From assembly GCF_030269645.1 (NCBI RefSeq), contig NZ_BSTR01000029.1:1-64000 (forward strand): DNA of 64,000 nt, written 5' to 3'. The notes under the pieces were generated by a model, which saw only the letters and a list, made by a program, of their open reading frames with translations, was not told where the DNA came from and did no database searches. The position numbers and the translations under genes were made by a program. The stretch is from Actinokineospora sp. NBRC 105648. Its GTDB lineage: Bacteria > Actinomycetota > Actinomycetes > Mycobacteriales > Pseudonocardiaceae. Of the stretch, positions 55,715-64,000 are shown one piece after another; positions within the stretch are counted from its first letter, which is position 1, and each line of letters begins with the position of its first letter.

Positions 55715-57148
55715 ATGGACAGTGCCCAAGTCGGGTTGCGCAAGACCCTGACCACTCCGAGGATCGTGTTCCTGGTGATCGCGGCCGCCGCGCCGCTGGG
55801 GGCGATGGTCGGCACCGTGCCGCTCGCGTTCGCCATCGGCGACGGCGCCGGGTTCCCGGCCATGTTCGTCCTCGCCGGCCTGACGCTGGGCTGCTTCTCG
55901 GTCGGCTACGCCGCGATGAGCAGGCGCATCGTCAACGCGGGCGGCTTCTACGCCTACCTCTCCGCCGGGCTCGGCAAGCCGGTCGCGGTCGCGGGCGGCC
56001 TGGTGGCGACGGTGGCCTACAGCGCGGTGGCGGTCGGCATGGCGGGTGCCTTCGGGTACTTCGCCGGTCTGGTCGGCCAGGGTCTCGGGCTCGACCTGCC
56101 GTGGCCGGTGTGGTCGGCGATCGGCATCGGCGGTGTCGCGCTGCTGGGCTACCGGCAGGTCGACCTCAGCGCCAAGGTGCTCTCGGTGCTGATGATCGGC
56201 GAGATCGGCGTGCTGCTGGTGCTCGACATCGGCATCCTCGCCGACCGCGGCGCCGACGCTCTGCCCGCGGCCTCGTTCGACCCGGGCGTGGTGTTCGGCA
56301 GCGGTGTCGGGGTGTCGCTGATGTTCGCCTTCATCTCCTACATCGGTTTCGAGTCCGCCGCCCTCTACGGCGAGGAGACCCGCGACCCGCGCCGCAGCGT
56401 CCCGCTGGCGACCTACCTGTCGGTCGCGGTGATCACCGTGTTCTACGCCTTCACCGCGTGGACCGCGGTCGGCGCGGTCGGCCCGGACCAGGTCCGCGAC
56501 GTCGCGGGCAAGGAGCTGGGCAACCTGTTCTTCGGCCTGAGCACCGCCCACGTCGGCGAGGCGCTGACCGTCACCATGCAGGTCATGTTGTGCACCAGCA
56601 TGTTCGCCGCGATGGTCGCCCTGCACAACGCCGCCAACCGCTACGTCTTCGCCCTCGGCCGCGAACGCGTCCTGCCGCACGGGCTCGGCCGGGTGCACCC
56701 GCGCCACGGGTCCCCGAGCCGCGCGAGCCTGGTGCAGACGGTGATCGCGGTGGTCGTGGTGGGCGCGTTCGCGGTGGCGGGACTGGACCCGTACCTGAAC
56801 CTGGCCACCAGCATGCTCGCCCTGGGCACCCTCGGGATCATCGTCCTGCAGGCGGGCACGGCGGTCGCCACCATCGCGTTCTTCCGCGGCAGGCCCGACC
56901 GGCACTGGTGGCGCACCGGGGTGGCGCCGCTGCTCGGCGCCGTGGGGCTGGGCGCGGCCACCGTCCTGCTGGTCGACAACTTCGCCATCCTGACCGGCAC
57001 CGACGCCGTGGCCGTGACCGCACTCCCGTGGCTGCTGGTCCTCACCGCGGCGTTCGGCCTCGTCTTCGCGCTGTGGGTGCGCCGCTCGCGCCCCGACCGC
57101 TACCAGGAGGTGGCAGCGGTCGAGGTGCGCGAACTGACCTCGGTCTAG
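55715..57148 (+). CDS. APC-family amino acid permease
   Basis: The protein has 477 residues and about 12 helices. It opens LRKTLTTPRIVFLVIAAAAP, has GGFYAYLSAGLGKPVAVAGG in the first repeat and FISYIGFESAALYGEETRDP in the sixth-helix region, all typical of APC transporters. The substrate is unknown. Just upstream, CGCCACC/GGTGGCG (55679-55704) can pair and overlaps the GGGAG ribosome site, a possible translational control. Confidence 0.9.
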   Translation: MDSAQVGLRKTLTTPRIVFLVIAAAAPLGAMVGTVPLAFAIGDGAGFPAMFVLAGLTLGCFSVGYAAMSRRIVNAGGFYAYLSAGLGKPVAVAGGLVATVAYSAVAVGMAGAFGYFAGLVGQGLGLDLPWPVWSAIGIGGVALLGYRQVDLSAKVLSVLMIGEIGVLLVLDIGILADRGADALPAASFDPGVVFGSGVGVSLMFAFISYIGFESAALYGEETRDPRRSVPLATYLSVAVITVFYAFTAWTAVGAVGPDQVRDVAGKELGNLFFGLSTAHVGEALTVTMQVMLCTSMFAAMVALHNAANRYVFALGRERVLPHGLGRVHPRHGSPSRASLVQTVIAVVVVGAFAVAGLDPYLNLATSMLALGTLGIIVLQAGTAVATIAFFRGRPDRHWWRTGVAPLLGAVGLGAATVLLVDNFAILTGTDAVAVTALPWLLVLTAAFGLVFALWVRRSRPDRYQEVAAVEVRELTSV

Positions 57149-57167
57149 ACGGGCCTCCGCTGCCCCC

Positions 57168-57935
57168 TTAGGGAGTCTGCTCGCCCGCCTCGACGGCGAA
57201 GGGCAGGTGGTTTCCCTCGGGGGGCAGCGGGCACGTCGCGTAAACCGTGAACGCGCACGGCAAGTTGGTCGCCCGGTTGAAGTCCAGGACAACGCTGCCG
57301 TCGGCGTCGGGTTCACCGACGGCCAGCGACCGGTTCGCCGCGTACGTCGTCACACCGCTGGTCTCGTCGGTGAACAGGACGCTGAACCCGGACTTCTTCC
57401 CGTTGAAGGCGGTCAGCGTGTGCTCGACCCCGCCGTGGTTGAACCGCACCCGACCCGGAGCGGTGTACACGTGCGTCAACCCGGCCACGACCGCCCCGAC
57501 CGTGGTCGGCCGAGGCTCGTCGAAGGCTTCGTACGTGCCACGCAGGACCCAGTCGGGGTTCGGGTCGTAGGACGGCACCCCGCTGAACGCCCGCACCGCC
57601 TCGGCCTTGGGGTCGTGCACCCGGATCAGGTACCCGCTACGGCGCGCCACCTCGATCTCCAGGTCACCCGCGGAAACCCGCGTCCCGGGACCGCTGTTCA
57701 CCAACTCGAACCGCCGCACCCCGGTGAGCACCTCGCCCTCGTGCGACAGCTCGGCACCCTCCGGGTCGAGGTAGGCGGCGTCCGCGTCCTGCCACCACCG
57801 ACCCGGCAGCCCCGGGTAGGCCTTGGGCTCCTCGCCCAGCCAGTCGAGCGAGACCAACGCCAGCCATCCGTGCGGGTCGGCCAACTGCAGCTCCCGCTCG
57901 GCCTTCCACTCCTGCCACTCGGTCGTGAACCCCAT
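57168..57935 (-). CDS. DUF1684 family protein
   Basis: This 255-residue soluble protein contains LADPHGWLALVSLDWLGEE near the start, LDFNRATNLPCAFTVYATCP and the closing PLPPEGNHLPFAVEAGE, all characteristic of DUF1684. No catalytic role is established to my knowledge. It is convergent with the APC permease gene, with only 19 bases between the stops and no terminator that I can see. Confidence 0.92.
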   Translation of the reverse strand: MGFTTEWQEWKAERELQLADPHGWLALVSLDWLGEEPKAYPGLPGRWWQDADAAYLDPEGAELSHEGEVLTGVRRFELVNSGPGTRVSAGDLEIEVARRSGYLIRVHDPKAEAVRAFSGVPSYDPNPDWVLRGTYEAFDEPRPTTVGAVVAGLTHVYTAPGRVRFNHGGVEHTLTAFNGKKSGFSVLFTDETSGVTTYAANRSLAVGEPDADGSVVLDFNRATNLPCAFTVYATCPLPPEGNHLPFAVEAGEQTP

Positions 57936-58299
57936 CGCCCTGCCCCTTCGCCGAAGCTCCTACCAGCACCAACGTCCCCGCGTGCGGGCTATTCCGGTTC
58001 CCACATACCGGACTCCGCACCGCCGAGGGGCCTGGCACGTGCGGCCGGTGCCTGCCGGTACTCCAGGAGCAGTCGAAGCGCGCCGCGAAGCTCGGCGGGT
58101 GTGACGAATACGCGTGCGTCGATGACAAGTGGACATTTCTTGGCCAACCGAGAATATTCCTTCGGCTGGGTGGCAGAAATCCGCCGAATGTGTTCCAAAT
58201 AATTGATGAAACCGCAGTGGAATGTGTCTCGGCATGGCGAGTGCGGCATGCTTGTCCGCAGTCGTAAGATCCGGCCTGGGGGTGCCTTGATGTTGGGAG
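57936..58299. other. Gap upstream of the TAC operon; may hold a small gene
   Basis: The region is lower in GC than its surroundings, especially 58100-58230. It should contain the promoter of the toxin-antitoxin-chaperone operon (right side) and of the DUF1684 gene (left side). It also contains a possible small minus-strand gene, listed separately. Confidence 0.4.
57989..58249 (-). CDS. Possible small hypothetical protein (86 residues)
   Basis: A minus-strand frame starts at ATG 58249 and reads protein-like text (FINYLEHIRRISATQPKEYS, ARVFVTPAELRGALRLLLEY). Its base composition is AT-richer than the neighbours, as often seen for small accessory genes. There is no clear ribosome site and no recognised family, so it may be a remnant or spurious. 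Confidence 0.35.
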   Translation of the reverse strand: MPHSPCRDTFHCGFINYLEHIRRISATQPKEYSRLAKKCPLVIDARVFVTPAELRGALRLLLEYRQAPAARARPLGGAESGMWEPE

Positions 58300-58305
58300 A
58301 TGCGC

Positions 58306-58656
58306 GTGCGACAACCCATCTGGAGGTACTACGAGGCTCCAGGCGGTGGTCAAACCGCGGCCCGGGAGATAGCCAAGGAGCTCGGTGGCGATGTCCGGTT
58401 GGTGGCCAAGCTCGCGGGTCTGCAGGACCGGATCACGTCGGGGGAGACCCTCCCCCGCGATTGCACGCCGCTCGGCGACGGATTGGTGGAAGCCAGGCTG
58501 AGCGTCCAGCGAAACGAGTGGCGGTTGTTCTACGCCGTTCGTGAGGATGGGCTGGTGCTTTTGGCTCTCTGCTTCGCCGCCAAAAAGTCGCAGACCATAC
58601 CGCGGATGATCAAGCAGGCCCGGAAGCGACTCGCCGAGTGGGACCGAAGGGTGTAA
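58306..58656 (+). CDS. TAC toxin, HigB/RelE-superfamily mRNA interferase
   Basis: This basic protein of about 116 residues contains QDRITSGETLPRDCTPLGDG, VEARLSVQRNEWRLFYAVRE and LCFAAKKSQTIPRMIKQARK, the pattern of phage Gp49-like/HigB toxins that cut mRNA on ribosomes. I use the GTG at 58306, six bases after GGGAG; an ATG at 58300 is so close to the site that it seems less likely. It is followed by a helix-turn-helix antitoxin and a SecB-like chaperone gene. Confidence 0.85.
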   Translation: MRQPIWRYYEAPGGGQTAAREIAKELGGDVRLVAKLAGLQDRITSGETLPRDCTPLGDGLVEARLSVQRNEWRLFYAVREDGLVLLALCFAAKKSQTIPRMIKQARKRLAEWDRRV

Positions 58657-58678
58657 CGATCGGCCCGAGGGCTTGCGA

Positions 58679-58696
58679 TATCGGTTCGGACCGATA
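58679..58696. promoter_or_regulatory. Palindrome before the antitoxin gene
   Basis: TATCGGT-TCGG-ACCGATA is a perfect seven-base inverted repeat with a four-base spacer, between the toxin stop and the antitoxin start. It may be the antitoxin operator, or an internal promoter that gives extra antitoxin. Confidence 0.5.
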
Positions 58697-58727
58697 CATC
58701 ATGGTACCCACGCAGACGGAGGAGGGC

Positions 58728-59147
58728 ATGGTGTCCAGCGGCTTGTTCGAGCTGCTCGGCCTCGATCCGGACCACCCCGAGGCCAGGGCGGCCCGCGAGG
58801 ACGACGCGAACCTCGCGGCCCTGATGCGGTCGCTGTACCAGATCCGGCGCGACCTGAAGCTGAGCCAGGCTGAGGTCGCGCGCCGGATGGGGACGACCCA
58901 GTCCGCTGTCTCCGACCTCGAGCGGACCGCGGGCGACCCGCACGTCACCACCTTGCAGCGGTACGCCCGGGCGGTCGGCGCGATGCTCAAGGTCGTGGCC
59001 GTTCCCGTGCGCGACGGGTGGACCGAGGCCGCGCACGTCCGGGCGAGCAGCAGCGTCACCCCCCGGTCGGCGCGGGTGGGGGCCGTCCCGAACCGCCGGG
59101 TCCGCCTGCAGGTGATCGACAACGACAGCGCCCCCCGAAGTGCCTGA
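58728..59147 (+). CDS. TAC antitoxin, HigA-type HTH protein with C-terminal tail
   Basis: The protein has 139 residues. The Xre helix-turn-helix covers about residues 45-75 (LKLSQAEVARRMGTTQSAVS). After about residue 100 it has an extra tail (ASSSVTPRSARVGAVPNRRV) of the kind that in TAC systems makes the antitoxin depend on the chaperone. GGAGGAGGG precedes the ATG at 58728; an in-frame ATG at 58701 lacks such a site. It overlaps the chaperone gene by eight bases. Confidence 0.85.
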   Translation: MVSSGLFELLGLDPDHPEARAAREDDANLAALMRSLYQIRRDLKLSQAEVARRMGTTQSAVSDLERTAGDPHVTTLQRYARAVGAMLKVVAVPVRDGWTEAAHVRASSSVTPRSARVGAVPNRRVRLQVIDNDSAPRSA

Positions 59148-59601
59148 CCAGCGCGCCCAGCTCCAGGAGATGGTCGCCGACCTCGAACTCGTCCAGGTCA
59201 GGTGCTACGAGGTCCGCGCCAGGGCCCGTGACGGGTTCGCCTCGGCGGACGACGTCGAGGTCGCCGAGGGGGATCCGGTGGACATGCGGGTCCTGGTCCG
59301 CCACGCGGACGACAGGTTGGGGGTCCGGGTCCGGACCGACATCCAGTCCAAGGACGTCGAGGTCTACGTGGACATCGCCGTCTACTACGCCGTTCCGCCG
59401 GGCGCTGAGTACCCGAGGGATGTCCAGGCGAGTTTCGTCAGCTCGGTGGCGATCTTCACGGTCTTCCCCTTCCTGCGCGAGACGATCGCCGACGTCACCC
59501 GGCGAGTCGGGGTCGATCCGCACCTGCTGCGGCTCCTGCGGCCCGGGGACATCGACATCAATCCTGAGTTCGCGCCCGATCCGGACCAGATCCCGCAGTA
59601 G
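59140..59601 (+). CDS. TAC chaperone, SecB-like
   Basis: The 153-residue acidic protein ends its fold with VSSVAIFTVFPFLRETIADV, then TRRVGVDP, like SecB (FAVxxLFPYVRExVSxLxxR). Actinobacteria lack classical SecB, but Mycobacterium tuberculosis has Rv1957, a SecB-like chaperone that protects the HigA1 antitoxin. Gene order here is the same (toxin, antitoxin, chaperone). The start is a GTG inside the antitoxin end. Confidence 0.85.
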   Translation: MPDQRAQLQEMVADLELVQVRCYEVRARARDGFASADDVEVAEGDPVDMRVLVRHADDRLGVRVRTDIQSKDVEVYVDIAVYYAVPPGAEYPRDVQASFVSSVAIFTVFPFLRETIADVTRRVGVDPHLLRLLRPGDIDINPEFAPDPDQIPQ

Positions 59602-59610
59602 CGCCCGAGG

Positions 59611-60756
59611 TCACGCCGGGTAGCTGCGCAGGTCGATGTCAGTCGCCAGCTTGTCGGTCATCTTCAGCATCATCCGCAGCATCAGCGACGAGTTGAACAT
59701 CCAGTTCCGCGCCCGCATCCGCATCCGCGTGGGCGGTGCCAAGAACGGACCAGCGTTCCCCTTGTGCGAGATCTTCGCGTAACTCCGGAACTGCGCGTTG
59801 TACTCCCCAAACGCCACCCGGTAGTCGCCATCGGCCGTCATCAGTTCGCCGGCCAAGACGTGCGCGGCCACTACCGCGAGGCCGGTACCGAATCCGCCAA
59901 GAGTGTTTCCGTAGGCCGCGTCGCCCGTCAGGGCTACCCGGCCGCGGGTGAAGCTGGTCATCTCTACCCGGCTGAGGGAATCGAGGTAGAACTCCGCCGC
60001 GTCAGGTACCGCGGCCATCAGTTCCGGGATGCGCCAACCGCCGTTGGCGTAGGCCTCTTGCAGGATTGCCTTCTGCTGCAAGGTGTCCTCGCGGTCGTAA
60101 GAGAGCTGAGGAGACGCGAAGACGAAGAACGCTGGGGACTTGGGGCCGCCCAAAGCTGCCATCCGGCCCGGTTCGTTGTACATGACCGACTCCGCGCCGA
60201 TGTCTCCCAGATCGGCTAGGGCGTAGTAGTGGCCCAGGTGGCGGACGTAGTCGGACTCCGGTCCGAACGCCAGCCGCCGGACGTTGGAGTGGATGCCGTC
60301 GGCGCCGACGACGAGGTCGAACGTGCGTGGGGCGGTACGCGCGAAGGTGACGTGCACGCCCTCTTGGGTGTCGGTTAGTGAAGTGATCGTGTCGCCGAAG
60401 AGGTACTCGCACGACGAGGACGTCCGGGAGTACAGCAGTTCCGCCAGGTCCCCCCGGCGGATCTCGATCTCCCCGCCGGTGAACTCGCGGGGGATCATCG
60501 CCAGCCGCTTGCCGTTCTCGTCGATGATGGTTTGGTCTGTGCCGCCCGTTTGCCGTTCGCGCACCTCGTCCAAGATGCCCATGCGCGTCAAGACAGTGCG
60601 GTGGGTGGCCCCCTTGAAGTCGACAGCCTGCCCACCCGGGCGCAGGGTGGCCGCACGCTCGACGACAGTGACCGTGCAGCCGTAGCGCGCGAGCCAGAAC
60701 GCGAGCGCGGGACCGGCGATGCTCGCGCCGGAGATCAGGACCGTGGTGTTCTTCAT
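59611..60756 (-). CDS. FAD-dependent monooxygenase, PHBH/TetX fold
   Basis: The protein has 381 residues. It has the FAD site VLISGASIAGPALAFWLARY, then RRGDLAELLY, the DG motif DLVVGADGIHSNVRRLAF and the second FAD motif GRVALTGDAAYGNTLGGFG. Such enzymes hydroxylate aromatic or polyketide-like compounds or inactivate antibiotics. It lies 23 bases after the AfsR-type gene on the same strand, so it is probably controlled by it. The substrate is unknown. Confidence 0.9.
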   Translation of the reverse strand: MKNTTVLISGASIAGPALAFWLARYGCTVTVVERAATLRPGGQAVDFKGATHRTVLTRMGILDEVRERQTGGTDQTIIDENGKRLAMIPREFTGGEIEIRRGDLAELLYSRTSSSCEYLFGDTITSLTDTQEGVHVTFARTAPRTFDLVVGADGIHSNVRRLAFGPESDYVRHLGHYYALADLGDIGAESVMYNEPGRMAALGGPKSPAFFVFASPQLSYDREDTLQQKAILQEAYANGGWRIPELMAAVPDAAEFYLDSLSRVEMTSFTRGRVALTGDAAYGNTLGGFGTGLAVVAAHVLAGELMTADGDYRVAFGEYNAQFRSYAKISHKGNAGPFLAPPTRMRMRARNWMFNSSLMLRMMLKMTDKLATDIDLRSYPA

Positions 60757-60779
60757 GCCACCACGCTCGCGCGCCGCGC

Positions 60780-63737
60780 CTACCGTTCGCCTTCAGCAGG
60801 CTTGCAGTACCTGTCGACCACTGTCAGCGCCTCTTCGCGCGTCATCGCTGCCCCGCGCGCGTACTCGGATACCTCTTCGCCGATCCGCTCGTACGCGCGT
60901 GCAACGTTGAGCGCACCGGTGACCGCTATCCCGCGTAGCGCCACCGCTACTCCCAACAACAACGCAACAGCGTCCGTCTCCACCACGCAGGCCAAACCCT
61001 CTACCGCGGCCGCGAGATCCACCATCATCGGTGACTCACGGGCCTCGGCCACCGCCTGGTAGTGATGCCCGAGCGCGGTTAGCACGCGCGATCGCGCGGA
61101 CTCGGTGCCGAAGTCGCCCGACTGCGCCGCCGCCCACGCCCGTTCCAACCGCGCCGTGTCCGGCTCGCCGCGCGCTTGCGCGATCTCCGCCAATCCCACC
61201 TCGACCACGACCACCACGCCGATGTGCCCGGCCGTGGCGCGCAGCTCACCAGCCCGCCGGTAGTCCCTCTCGGCGGCGTCGAGCTCGCCCTGCCGGAGCA
61301 GGCAGTCGGCCCGGTGGCACAGCGTGTCGGCAGAGTCCTCCAGCGCGCCGAGCTCGTCGAGCAGCACCAGCGCCTCGGCCCACAGCGCGTGCGCCCGTGC
61401 CCACTCGCCGCGCCACCCGGCGACCTGGGCGAGCGAGTCCAACGCCTGCACGACACCCCACCGCTCACCGAGCGCGCGGAACCGGGCGAGCACGTCGAGC
61501 AACTCGCGCTCACCCTCGGCGATCCGACCGGTGAGCGTCAGCAGCAGCGCGCCGCCCAGCTGCTCCAGGGCCAGGTTCCACGGGTCGTCGCCCAGCAGCG
61601 GTGAGGTGTCGCGCTCGAGTTGCCCGCTCGGGCCTGCGGCCATCGCCCACAGCGCCGCGCCGAACGGGTGCCGCAGCGGCTTGATCGACACGCGCACCAG
61701 GCGGTCTGCGCGCTCCCAGTGCGCGGGTTCGGCGCGCGGAACGGCGTGCACCACACAGGAGACGTACTCCTCCGTGAAACCGTCAGGCACGTCCACCAGC
61801 AACGAGGTAGCGATTTCGCCCGCGTGGCTGCGCCGACCACTTAGCCACCAGTACGCCGCGAGCGCGGGCACCATCCGCAACGCGGTTTCCCGATCACTGC
61901 TCGACGCCCAACGCAACGCGGCCATCAGGTTGCCGTGCTCGGCGGAGAGCAGCGCGAGCCATTCCAACTGCTCCGCCCGACGCAGATGCACGTCCGCGCG
62001 TTGTGCGAGATCAAGGTGATACCGGGCATGCCCCGCGCGAGTTGACTCCAGTTCGCCCGCAGCGGCCAACTGTTCCAGGCAGAACAACCGGATCGTGTCG
62101 AGCATGCGGTAGCGCGAGCCGTCCGTCTCCACCAGCGACTTGTCCACTAGATCGGCGAGCACCTCTACCGGGACCCCGCAGACCGGTTCAACCGCGCTTA
62201 GCGGCGCACCACCGGTGAACACCGCGAACCGTTGCGCTAAGAGGCGCTCCTCGGCGGTGAGCAGGTCCCAGCTCCACTCGACCACCCCGCGCAAGGTGCG
62301 GTGGCGCGCGGCGGCGGTGCGGTCACCCCGGGAGAGCAACCGGAACCGACCGCCCTCGACGAGCCGCGCAGCGATCTCGTCCAGCGTGAACTGGCGCAAC
62401 CGTGCGGCCGCCAGCTCGATAGCCAACGGTAGCCCGTCCAGCCCCGCGCAGACTCTTGCCACGGTGGGGATGTCTAGTGTCAGCCCTGGCCGCACGGCAG
62501 CAGCCCGATCTAGGAAGAGGCGCACGGTAGAGTAAGAGGCCGCGTTGGGGTCGCCTGGTTCGGGAATGTCCAAGGGCGGCAGGGGAAGCAATACCTCGCC
62601 GGTAAGCCCAAGAGGCTCGCGGCTAGTGCAGACAATGGTCAGATCAGGACACTCGGCCACGAGCACCCGCACGAGAGCGGCGGTGGCGTCGACCACGTGC
62701 TCGCAGTTGTCCAAGATCAGCTGCTCGTCGCCCAGCACGCCGACGAGGTGGCGGACCGGGTCGGCGGCAGGGGAGCGGAAACCCTGTTCCCGCAGGCCTA
62801 GCGCGTCGATCACGGCGTGCGGGACCTGGTCTCCGGTGTCCACTGTGGAGAGGTCGACGAAACAGGCGCCGGGCCGCGCCGACTCGATGGCGAGCCGCGT
62901 CTTCCCCGTGCCACCGGGACCGAGGACGGTGGTCAGCCGATCGGTCGCGCGCAACCGCGCGAGTTCCCGATCACGTCCGATGAAACTGGTCAACTGCGCG
63001 GCGGGACGGCGTTTGGCAGGCTTCTCGGCCCGCAGGATGGCCTGGTTGAGTGCGGACAGCTCGGGGGAGGGGTCCGCGCCGAGCTCTTCGGCGAGCAGAC
63101 GCCGCGCGCTCGCGAACTCTTGCAACGCCTCACCCTGCCGGTTGTCGGCATGCAAGGCCCGCATCAGCTGTGCGCGCAACCGTTCGCGAAGAGGGTGTGC
63201 GTCGACAAGAGTGCGCAGCTCGGCAATCGGAACGGCGTCCGGGTCGGCGTCGACGAGGTCCTCAGTGGCGGTTAGCCGCAGCTCGTCAAGACGTGCTGTC
63301 TGGGCCCGGCCGTGCGGTAGATCGATGAGCGCGGGGCCACGCCACAGGTCCAGAGCTTCTCTTAGCCGGTCGGCTGCTTCAGCGGTATTGCCCTTCGCGA
63401 GGCTCTTACGCCCCTCTTGCGCGAGCCGCTCGAACCGGTGCACGTCCACGTCGTCCGGATCAACCGCGATCCGGTAGCCGCCGCCGTGGAACTCGATCAA
63501 CCCGTCGGGAAGCACCCGCCGCAACCGCGATACCTGCACCTGCACCGCGTTGGCGGCGTTCGCCGGCGGGTCGTCGCCGTACTGACCGTCGACCAACCGC
63601 TCCACCGGGACGACGCGGCCCGCCTCGAGCAGCAGCAGGACCAGCAGCGCCCGCGGTCGGGGCCCGCTGATCTCCACTCCGCTCCCCGCCCCGGCGGCGA
63701 CCCGCACCACCAGGGGCCCGAGCACGCCGAACCACAT
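60780..63737 (-). CDS. AfsR/SARP-type regulator (OmpR wing-BTAD-NB-ARC-TPR)
   Basis: The protein has 985 residues. Domains in order: OmpR-like winged helix (1-90, VQVQVSRLRRVLPDG), BTAD (95-240, VHRFERLAQEG, ELGADPSPELSALNQAIL), NB-ARC ATPase (about 250-560; Walker A VLGPGGTGKTRLAIE, Walker B LILDNCEH), then a TPR-like helical half to the end. Such proteins activate secondary-metabolite or stress genes. The flavin monooxygenase is its immediate neighbour; a role in the distant NRPS or diamino-acid cluster is only a possibility. Confidence 0.93.
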   Translation of the reverse strand: MWFGVLGPLVVRVAAGAGSGVEISGPRPRALLVLLLLEAGRVVPVERLVDGQYGDDPPANAANAVQVQVSRLRRVLPDGLIEFHGGGYRIAVDPDDVDVHRFERLAQEGRKSLAKGNTAEAADRLREALDLWRGPALIDLPHGRAQTARLDELRLTATEDLVDADPDAVPIAELRTLVDAHPLRERLRAQLMRALHADNRQGEALQEFASARRLLAEELGADPSPELSALNQAILRAEKPAKRRPAAQLTSFIGRDRELARLRATDRLTTVLGPGGTGKTRLAIESARPGACFVDLSTVDTGDQVPHAVIDALGLREQGFRSPAADPVRHLVGVLGDEQLILDNCEHVVDATAALVRVLVAECPDLTIVCTSREPLGLTGEVLLPLPPLDIPEPGDPNAASYSTVRLFLDRAAAVRPGLTLDIPTVARVCAGLDGLPLAIELAAARLRQFTLDEIAARLVEGGRFRLLSRGDRTAAARHRTLRGVVEWSWDLLTAEERLLAQRFAVFTGGAPLSAVEPVCGVPVEVLADLVDKSLVETDGSRYRMLDTIRLFCLEQLAAAGELESTRAGHARYHLDLAQRADVHLRRAEQLEWLALLSAEHGNLMAALRWASSSDRETALRMVPALAAYWWLSGRRSHAGEIATSLLVDVPDGFTEEYVSCVVHAVPRAEPAHWERADRLVRVSIKPLRHPFGAALWAMAAGPSGQLERDTSPLLGDDPWNLALEQLGGALLLTLTGRIAEGERELLDVLARFRALGERWGVVQALDSLAQVAGWRGEWARAHALWAEALVLLDELGALEDSADTLCHRADCLLRQGELDAAERDYRRAGELRATAGHIGVVVVVEVGLAEIAQARGEPDTARLERAWAAAQSGDFGTESARSRVLTALGHHYQAVAEARESPMMVDLAAAVEGLACVVETDAVALLLGVAVALRGIAVTGALNVARAYERIGEEVSEYARGAAMTREEALTVVDRYCKPAEGER

Positions 63738-63799
63738 GGTCCCGATTGTCGCCCAGGGGCGGCTGGCCCGGTGACCGCCCTCCCCGGCAGGATGCCCGG

Positions 63800-64000
63800 G
63801 TGGCGAGACGGGTGTGGTCGACGCGGTCCCGGGTGGTCTCCGGCCTCGGATGGGTCCTGCTGGCGATCCCGGTGATCGCGCTGACCTGGTGGTTGCTCGG
63901 CAAGGGCGACAACGGGGCCGGGATCGCCAACGTGCTGGCGCTGCCCGCCAGCATCGTCGGCGGGGTCGCCGGGGTGCTCGCGCTGGTCGGCGGCCAGCGG
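63800..64000 (+). CDS. Membrane protein, 5' part only (cut by window end)
   Basis: From the GTG at 63800 the frame stays open for 67 codons to the window end. It encodes a short basic start, one helix (GLGWVLLAIPVIALTWWLLG), a loop and a second helix (LALPASIVGGVAGVLALVGG). Two-helix starts with ANVLALP are common in actinobacterial NACHT or NB-ARC membrane proteins, but the deciding part lies outside. It is divergent from the AfsR-type gene. Confidence 0.6.
   Translation, partial: MARRVWSTRSRVVSGLGWVLLAIPVIALTWWLLGKGDNGAGIANVLALPASIVGGVAGVLALVGGQR

Overview
The window is very high-GC actinobacterial DNA: most third codon positions are G or C, GTG starts and overlapping ATGA/GTGA/TGATG gene junctions are frequent, and AfsR-type regulation, mycofactocin-type SDR and TAC toxin-antitoxin-chaperone families are present. 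The gene content fits a filamentous actinomycete, most likely Pseudonocardiales. That placement is inference; no rRNA or tRNA gene lies in the window.

The left two thirds (about 0.2-39.2 kb) is one lipopeptide NRPS gene cluster. A divergent MFS exporter/TetR pair with a clear palindromic operator lies at the edge. A minus-strand operon follows (read right to left): DrrA/DrrB-type ABC exporter, type II thioesterase, SDR, stand-alone A-T didomain. A tightly overlapping plus-strand operon then carries a fatty acyl-AMP ligase, two acyl-CoA dehydrogenases, an ACP, a single 7238-residue seven-module NRPS, an MbtH-like protein, an AsnO-like asparagine hydroxylase, a 2,4-diaminobutyrate aminotransferase and an ornithine/lysine-type N-hydroxylase. 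The working model is that a desaturated fatty acid is loaded on the ACP and used to acylate D-Ser1. Position 2 comes from an A-less module served in trans by the Thr-like A-T protein. Then follow a Ser-like residue, two Asn positions (one or both possibly 3-hydroxylated), a basic residue (probably Dab) and a last residue chosen by an A domain lacking the usual Asp235. A terminal TE releases the product. The logic resembles ramoplanin/enduracidin, but the product would be only a lipoheptapeptide.

From 39.3 to 44.2 kb are ordinary genes: a GNAT protein, a small hypothetical protein, an S4-domain protein, an arsenic island (ArsR-ArsC fusion, aquaporin, arsenate reductase), a decayed phosphinothricin-acetyltransferase-like pseudogene and a secreted protein built of two Cys-containing repeats.

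From 44.9 to 52.8 kb is a second, compact biosynthetic set: methyltransferase, PduX-like threonine kinase, cysteine-synthase-fold PLP enzyme, argininosuccinate-lyase homologue, ATP-grasp ligase, AlaX-like tRNA-editing protein and a large FAD enzyme containing a TTA codon. I read it as a route from L-Thr via O-phospho-Thr and an aspartate adduct to 2,3-diaminobutyrate, with ligation to another acid and a tRNA proofreading factor as possible self-protection. This is the best candidate for an undescribed system.

The right end holds a small secreted peptide, an IS5-family transposase remnant, azlCD, a lipoprotein, an APC permease, a DUF1684 protein, a complete toxin-antitoxin-SecB-like chaperone module, a flavin monooxygenase downstream of an AfsR-type regulator, and the start of a membrane protein cut by the window end.
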